Assembly: GCF_024343675.1 (NCBI RefSeq)
Contig: NZ_RJUD01000009.1
Span: forward strand, 1 to 64,000
Length of the DNA: 64,000 nucleotides
DNA from: Lacihabitans sp. CS3-21
GTDB taxonomy: Bacteria > Bacteroidota > Bacteroidia > Cytophagales > Spirosomataceae
Direction of reading: 5' to 3'
Shown: piece by piece, positions 60,889 to 64,000 of the stretch
Layout: every line of letters starts with the position of its first letter
Position numbering within the stretch: the first letter of the stretch is position 1
Notes under the pieces: generated by a model
What the model saw: the letters and a program-made list of their open reading frames with translations, nothing else
Databases searched by the model: none
Told to the model about the DNA's origin: nothing
Position numbers and translations under genes: made by a program

Positions 60889-61251
60889 ATGTTTTTAAAG
60901 AAATTGCACGATTTGTTCTATCTAAAACCATACTTTTCCATATTTTTAACTGTTATTATTGGTATTTTGTGCTTTATTCCTTCCGAAAATATTCCAGATG
61001 TTTCAGGGGATGATAAAACTGCTCATTTTGTGGCTTTTGCAGTCTTGGGTTTTTCTTGGTTTATGTTTTTGAAAAATTATGGTAAAGTAGCCATCGGTCT
61101 TACTTTTTTTGCCGTTTTTATTGAGTTTGTTCAGTACTTATTGCCTGTAAGTTTTCATAGAGCTTTTGATCTATTAGATATTTTGGCTGATGTTTTAGGC
61201 ATCGGCATTGGTTTTGCAATTGCTTTTGTTTTTAATAAAATCGTGAAATAA
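60889..61251 (+). CDS. VanZ-like membrane protein
   Basis: A 120-residue protein with four hydrophobic segments, matching the VanZ-like family: IPDVSGDDKTAHFVAFAVLGF with the conserved D-K-x-x-H-F, then FIEFVQYLLPVSFHRAFDLLDILADVLGIGIG (E-x-x-Q, DLxDxxxNxxG-like). Named after a teicoplanin-resistance accessory protein, but most short members have no known link to antibiotics. A terminator follows directly. Confidence 0.85.
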   Translation: MFLKKLHDLFYLKPYFSIFLTVIIGILCFIPSENIPDVSGDDKTAHFVAFAVLGFSWFMFLKNYGKVAIGLTFFAVFIEFVQYLLPVSFHRAFDLLDILADVLGIGIGFAIAFVFNKIVK

Positions 61252-61285
61252 AAAAGAGCTAAATCGTTAGAAATAGCTCTTTTTG
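61251..61285. terminator. Bidirectional terminator between the VanZ-like gene and aspS
   Basis: AAAAGAGCTA (61252-61261) and TAGCTCTTTT (61274-61283) form a perfect 10-bp stem with a 12-base loop. An A-rich left side and T-rich right side can end both convergent transcripts; aspS ends at 61304. Confidence 0.88.
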
Positions 61286-61303
61286 GATATTGAAAAGCGA
61301 GGA

Positions 61304-63055
61304 TTATTTTGTTGCCACATTTATACTTAATTCTTTCAATTGCAAGTCTGAAATACTTGATGGTGAGTCTATCATTACATCTCTACCACTGTTGTTTTTC
61401 GGGAAAGCGATGAAGTCTCTGATGGATTCCGCTCCACCAAATAGTGAAACCAATCTGTCAAAACCGAATGCCAAACCTGCATGAGGAGGTGCACCGTATT
61501 CAAAGGCTTCCATCAAGAAACCAAATTGTTTTTTGGCCTCTTCGTCAGAAAATCCAAGGATTTCGAACATTCTTTGTTGCAATGGTTTTTGGAAAATCCT
61601 CACCGAACCACCGCCAACTTCTGTTCCATTGATTACCATGTCATAAGCATTGGCTCTTACTTTGCCCAAATCTGTGTCCAACAAAGCGACGTCTTCAGGT
61701 TTTGGTGCTGTGAATGGATGGTGCATAGCAAACCAACGATTTTCGTCTTCACCAAACTCCAAAAGTGGGAAATCAACCACCCAAAGTACTTTGTACTCAT
61801 CAGGATTTCTCAATCCCAATCTGTTACCCATTTCAAGGCGAAGTTCGTTAAGTTGTTTTCTTGCTTTGTCTGCTTGCCCTGAAATGATTAGAATCAAATC
61901 ACCAGCTTTGGCATTGAATTTCTCTCCAATGGCTTTTAAGTCTTCTTCAGAATAGAATTTATCCACAGAAGATTTTACGGTTCCGTCAGCATTAAATCTG
62001 ATATAAACCAATCCTTTGGCTCCAATCTGTGGGCGTTTCATCCACTCGGTTAGCTCGTCTATTTGTTTTCTTGTATATTCTGCACATCCAGAGGCATTTA
62101 TGCCTACTATGAGTTCTGCATCATCAAAAACTTGGAATCCTTTGTTTTGAACCAATTCGTTTAATTCAACAAATTTCATGTCGAATCTGATGTCTGGCTT
62201 ATCACATCCATAGAATTTCATCGCATCTGCATAGGTCATTCTTGGAACTTCAGGAAGATCAATTCCTTTAACCGTTTTGAACAAATGTTTTATTAATCCT
62301 TCAAACATATTCAATACATCCTCTTGCTCCACAAATGACATTTCGCAGTCTATTTGTGTAAACTCAGGCTGGCGGTCTGCTCTTAAATCTTCGTCTCTGA
62401 AGCACTTTACTATTTGATAGTATCGGTCAAATCCCGAAATCATTAATAGTTGCTTGAAAGTCTGAGGTGACTGAGGAAGAGCATAAAACTCACCTGGATT
62501 CATTCTGCTTGGCACCACAAAGTCTCTAGCACCTTCTGGAGTAGATTTTATCAAAACGGGAGTTTCTACTTCTATAAATTGTTGAGCATCAAGATATATT
62601 CTTGTTTGTTGAGCTACTTTATGTCTCAAAAGTAAGTTTTGACGAACTGTATTTCTTCTTAAGTCAAGATAACGATACTTCATTCTAAGTTCATCGCCAC
62701 CGTCTGTTTCGTCTTCTATAAGGAACGGAGGCAATTTGGCTGGATTCAATATTTCGATATTTTCCACCAAAATTTCTACTGCACCTGTATCTATTTTATC
62801 ATTTTTTGATAAACGCTCAATTACTTTACCCTCAGCTTTTATAACAAATTCTCTACCCAATGAACGCACTTTTTCTAGAACAGTAGCTTCAGTTTTTCCT
62901 TCTTCAAATATTAATTGAGTGATGCCATAGCGATCTCTTAAATCTACCCAAACCATGCCGCCTTTGTCTCTTACTTTCTGAACCCAGCCACACAAAGTAA
63001 CTGATTCACCAAGACTAGAAATTCGAAGTTCTCCACAAGTATGTGTCCTTAACAT
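61304..63055 (-). CDS. aspS: Aspartyl-tRNA synthetase
   Basis: A 583-residue bacterial-type class IIb synthetase. OB-fold anticodon domain (about 1-105, [24 protein letters not shown]), catalytic core with motif 2 ([20 protein letters not shown]), a GAD insertion domain (about 275-410) and motif 3 ([21 protein letters not shown]). The start is placed at 63055 ([11 protein letters not shown]), where homologues begin; the frame runs on to 63139 but would cross a minus-strand -7-like TACTTTTG at 63082-63089. With no glutamine/asparagine route genes visible, its tRNA specificity is not decided here, although asnS in this window suggests a discriminating enzyme. Confidence 0.97.
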   Translation of the reverse strand: MLRTHTCGELRISSLGESVTLCGWVQKVRDKGGMVWVDLRDRYGITQLIFEEGKTEATVLEKVRSLGREFVIKAEGKVIERLSKNDKIDTGAVEILVENIEILNPAKLPPFLIEDETDGGDELRMKYRYLDLRRNTVRQNLLLRHKVAQQTRIYLDAQQFIEVETPVLIKSTPEGARDFVVPSRMNPGEFYALPQSPQTFKQLLMISGFDRYYQIVKCFRDEDLRADRQPEFTQIDCEMSFVEQEDVLNMFEGLIKHLFKTVKGIDLPEVPRMTYADAMKFYGCDKPDIRFDMKFVELNELVQNKGFQVFDDAELIVGINASGCAEYTRKQIDELTEWMKRPQIGAKGLVYIRFNADGTVKSSVDKFYSEEDLKAIGEKFNAKAGDLILIISGQADKARKQLNELRLEMGNRLGLRNPDEYKVLWVVDFPLLEFGEDENRWFAMHHPFTAPKPEDVALLDTDLGKVRANAYDMVINGTEVGGGSVRIFQKPLQQRMFEILGFSDEEAKKQFGFLMEAFEYGAPPHAGLAFGFDRLVSLFGGAESIRDFIAFPKNNSGRDVMIDSPSSISDLQLKELSINVATK

Positions 63056-63183
63056 GCTAATTGTTTTTTTGAAATTGGCTGCAAAAGTAGTGAAATCTTT
63101 TCCAAATGCCTCGAGATTTGGCAAAATGTTGCCAGCCAATTGGTAGTTCCAGTTGTATTGATTTGTAATTAGAAATTGAATTA

Positions 63184-63387
63184 TTAAATATTGATGGAAT
63201 CTTCTTTAGGAACAATGAAAGCTAAAATGAGGTAAACAATAACCAACGATCCGAAGCTAAAAAATGTAGTTAATGCCACAAGCACCCTTACAATGGTAGG
63301 GTCAATTTCGAAATACTTGCCCAATCCACCACAAATACCCAAAAACATGGCCTCTTTTCCGGTTGTTCTTTTAAGTTTCTTTTCCAT
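63184..63387 (-). CDS. Small PspC-domain membrane protein (second copy)
   Basis: A 67-residue single PspC domain: [37 protein letters not shown], then a hydrophobic segment ([18 protein letters not shown]). It is paralogous to 42781-42990 but diverged (GGLGKYF against AGMAEYF). Role unknown; the PspC family is linked to envelope stress. It is separated from aspS by about 130 bases. Confidence 0.88.
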   Translation of the reverse strand: MEKKLKRTTGKEAMFLGICGGLGKYFEIDPTIVRVLVALTTFFSFGSLVIVYLILAFIVPKEDSINI

Positions 63388-63417
63388 TGATTGTTAAATG
63401 TTTGATTAAAATTAATA

Positions 63418-63447
63418 AAAAAACCTCTTGAATTTCAAGAGGTTTGA
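63418..63447 (-). terminator. Terminator of the small secreted protein gene
   Basis: AAACCTCTTGAA (63421-63432) and TTCAAGAGGTTT (63434-63445) form a perfect 12-bp stem with a one-base apex (in practice a slightly larger loop). Read on the minus strand it is followed by a T run, 22 bases after the stop codon at 63468. Confidence 0.85.
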
Positions 63448-63467
63448 ATATTTATTTGGTTTGGTTC

Positions 63468-63881
63468 TTACCAACTAAAAGGATTCCATAAACCACCTAC
63501 ACCCCAAAGCACAGTGGCTATTAAACAACCAAACAATGCCTTTCTAACTTGGTCTTTATCGTGGTCAGTCACTAGATATACAATTGCAAGTCCAATAACC
63601 CCTAAACAGCAACCCCACCAAAATCCACTTACCAATGGCATATCTTTAACAGCACTAAGGGAACTGGCAGCAGTGTCATCCAAAAGTTCTACACCATTTA
63701 TAAGTTCTGGATTGTTGACTTTAATTTCGCTCAATGTGGTTTGTGGATTGGCTTCCACGTAGGCTTCTAATTGGTTAATTTGGTTAAATTCGGTTTTGCT
63801 GACGTTGTTTTCAAATTCTCCGTTTGCAAAAATGTTAGAAAATGTAAAGGTTACGATTAGGCTTAAAATTACTTTCTTCAT
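63468..63881 (-). CDS. Hypothetical exported protein with C-terminal membrane segments
   Basis: A 137-residue protein with a signal peptide (MKKVILSLIVTFTFSNIFA, cleavage after FANG), a short acidic/polar region (about 25-75) and two hydrophobic stretches: GFWWGCCLGVIGLAIVYLVT (about 86-105) and FGCLIATVLWGVGGL (about 117-131), separated by DHDKDQVRKA. It ends NPFSW. The GFWWGxCLG pattern is familiar from small proteins of unknown function in this phylum. Predicted inner-membrane with a periplasmic N-terminal part. No partner gene is visible before the window end. Confidence 0.75.
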   Translation of the reverse strand: MKKVILSLIVTFTFSNIFANGEFENNVSKTEFNQINQLEAYVEANPQTTLSEIKVNNPELINGVELLDDTAASSLSAVKDMPLVSGFWWGCCLGVIGLAIVYLVTDHDKDQVRKALFGCLIATVLWGVGGLWNPFSW

Positions 63882-64000
63882 TGTTAAATAGTGTTTTTGT
63901 TTAAAGATGTATTTTGTTTTGAATAGGTTGCATTATTAATGTAAAGTTATCAAGGAGTATCCTAGACTCTGAAAATGGCTCAATGCTAAAAGTGCTCCAT

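Noticed and set aside
61481-61882. 133-codon frame opposite aspS
   Set aside because: aspS is intact here (motif 3 and GAD region); the antisense frame has no recognisable features.
1-64000. Mobile element, prophage, CRISPR or defence island
   Set aside because: No transposase, integrase, capsid, Cas, restriction or toxin-antitoxin signature was found, and gene order looks chromosomal throughout.

Overview
The window is AT-rich chromosomal DNA from a member of the Bacteroidota, most likely order Cytophagales; genus and species cannot be fixed from sequence alone. The evidence is the set of family markers (an alternative GlmU-like enzyme, a DUF3276 PUR protein, DUF6089 barrels, the OmpH/BamA/UppS/NadK cluster, a soluble acyl-ACP desaturase), near absence of Shine-Dalgarno sequences, and several TAnnTTTG-type -7 promoter elements. 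It opens inside an rRNA operon (3' end of 23S, then 5S and a terminator). The rest is almost entirely intact core and accessory metabolism. I see no transposase, integrase, phage gene, CRISPR array, toxin-antitoxin pair or recognisable defence island.

Layout. 1-530: rrn operon end. 0.6-8.8 kb: START-domain protein, DNA polymerase III delta', GlmU-like enzyme, secreted subtilase, trans-sulfuration PLP enzyme, DUF937/OmpA-like membrane protein, lipoprotein. 9-11.9 kb: carotenoid desaturase and an NtrC-type regulator without a DNA-binding domain. 11.9-18.5 kb: secreted GH106-like glycosidase, purM, a four-gene membrane/regulator operon (DUF1361, dgkA, membrane protein, winged-helix regulator) and an acyl-CoA thioesterase. 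18.5-21.7 kb: a secreted heptad-repeat protein, tRNA-Arg(CCG), and an MBOAT/SGNH acylation pair. 22-29.5 kb: a collinear six-gene run (GMC dehydrogenase, Tat-exported subunit 3, TonB receptor, glycerophosphodiesterase, GH3-type acyl-adenylating enzyme, NAD(P)-binding protein). 30-31.9 kb: RlpA, DUF58, YbjQ. 31.9-39.8 kb: three large exported proteins (cellobiose 2-epimerase-like, BNR/sortilin-like, FG-GAP/ASPIC). 40-49.8 kb: mutS2, a PspC-domain protein, a threonine/serine dehydratase, a DUF4056 protein and a tightly packed asnS-nuoH-orfX-proB run. 49.8-58.8 kb: the envelope biogenesis cluster (two OmpH/Skp, BamA, UppS, two outer-membrane barrels, NAD kinase, CBS protein, hydrolase). 58.9-63.9 kb: plsC, acyl-ACP desaturase, VanZ-like, aspS, a second PspC-domain protein, and a small secreted/membrane protein.

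How they fit together. Much of the content serves the cell envelope: outer-membrane assembly (BamA, Skp-like chaperones), undecaprenyl phosphate supply (UppS, DgkA), phospholipid and fatty-acid synthesis (PlsC, desaturase, thioesterase), surface acylation (MBOAT) and periplasmic carbohydrate processing (glycosidase, epimerase, BNR protein, GMC dehydrogenase with its own TonB receptor). The most unusual items are the regulator at 10.7 kb (no HTH, GAFTSA for GAFTGA), the heptad-repeat protein at 18.5 kb, the 22-29.5 kb oxidoreductase/receptor/GH3 run, a lone nuoH between asnS and proB, and a perfect inverted repeat on the start codon of the GlmU-like gene. I did not find a clearly new multi-gene system of the defence or mobile-element kind.
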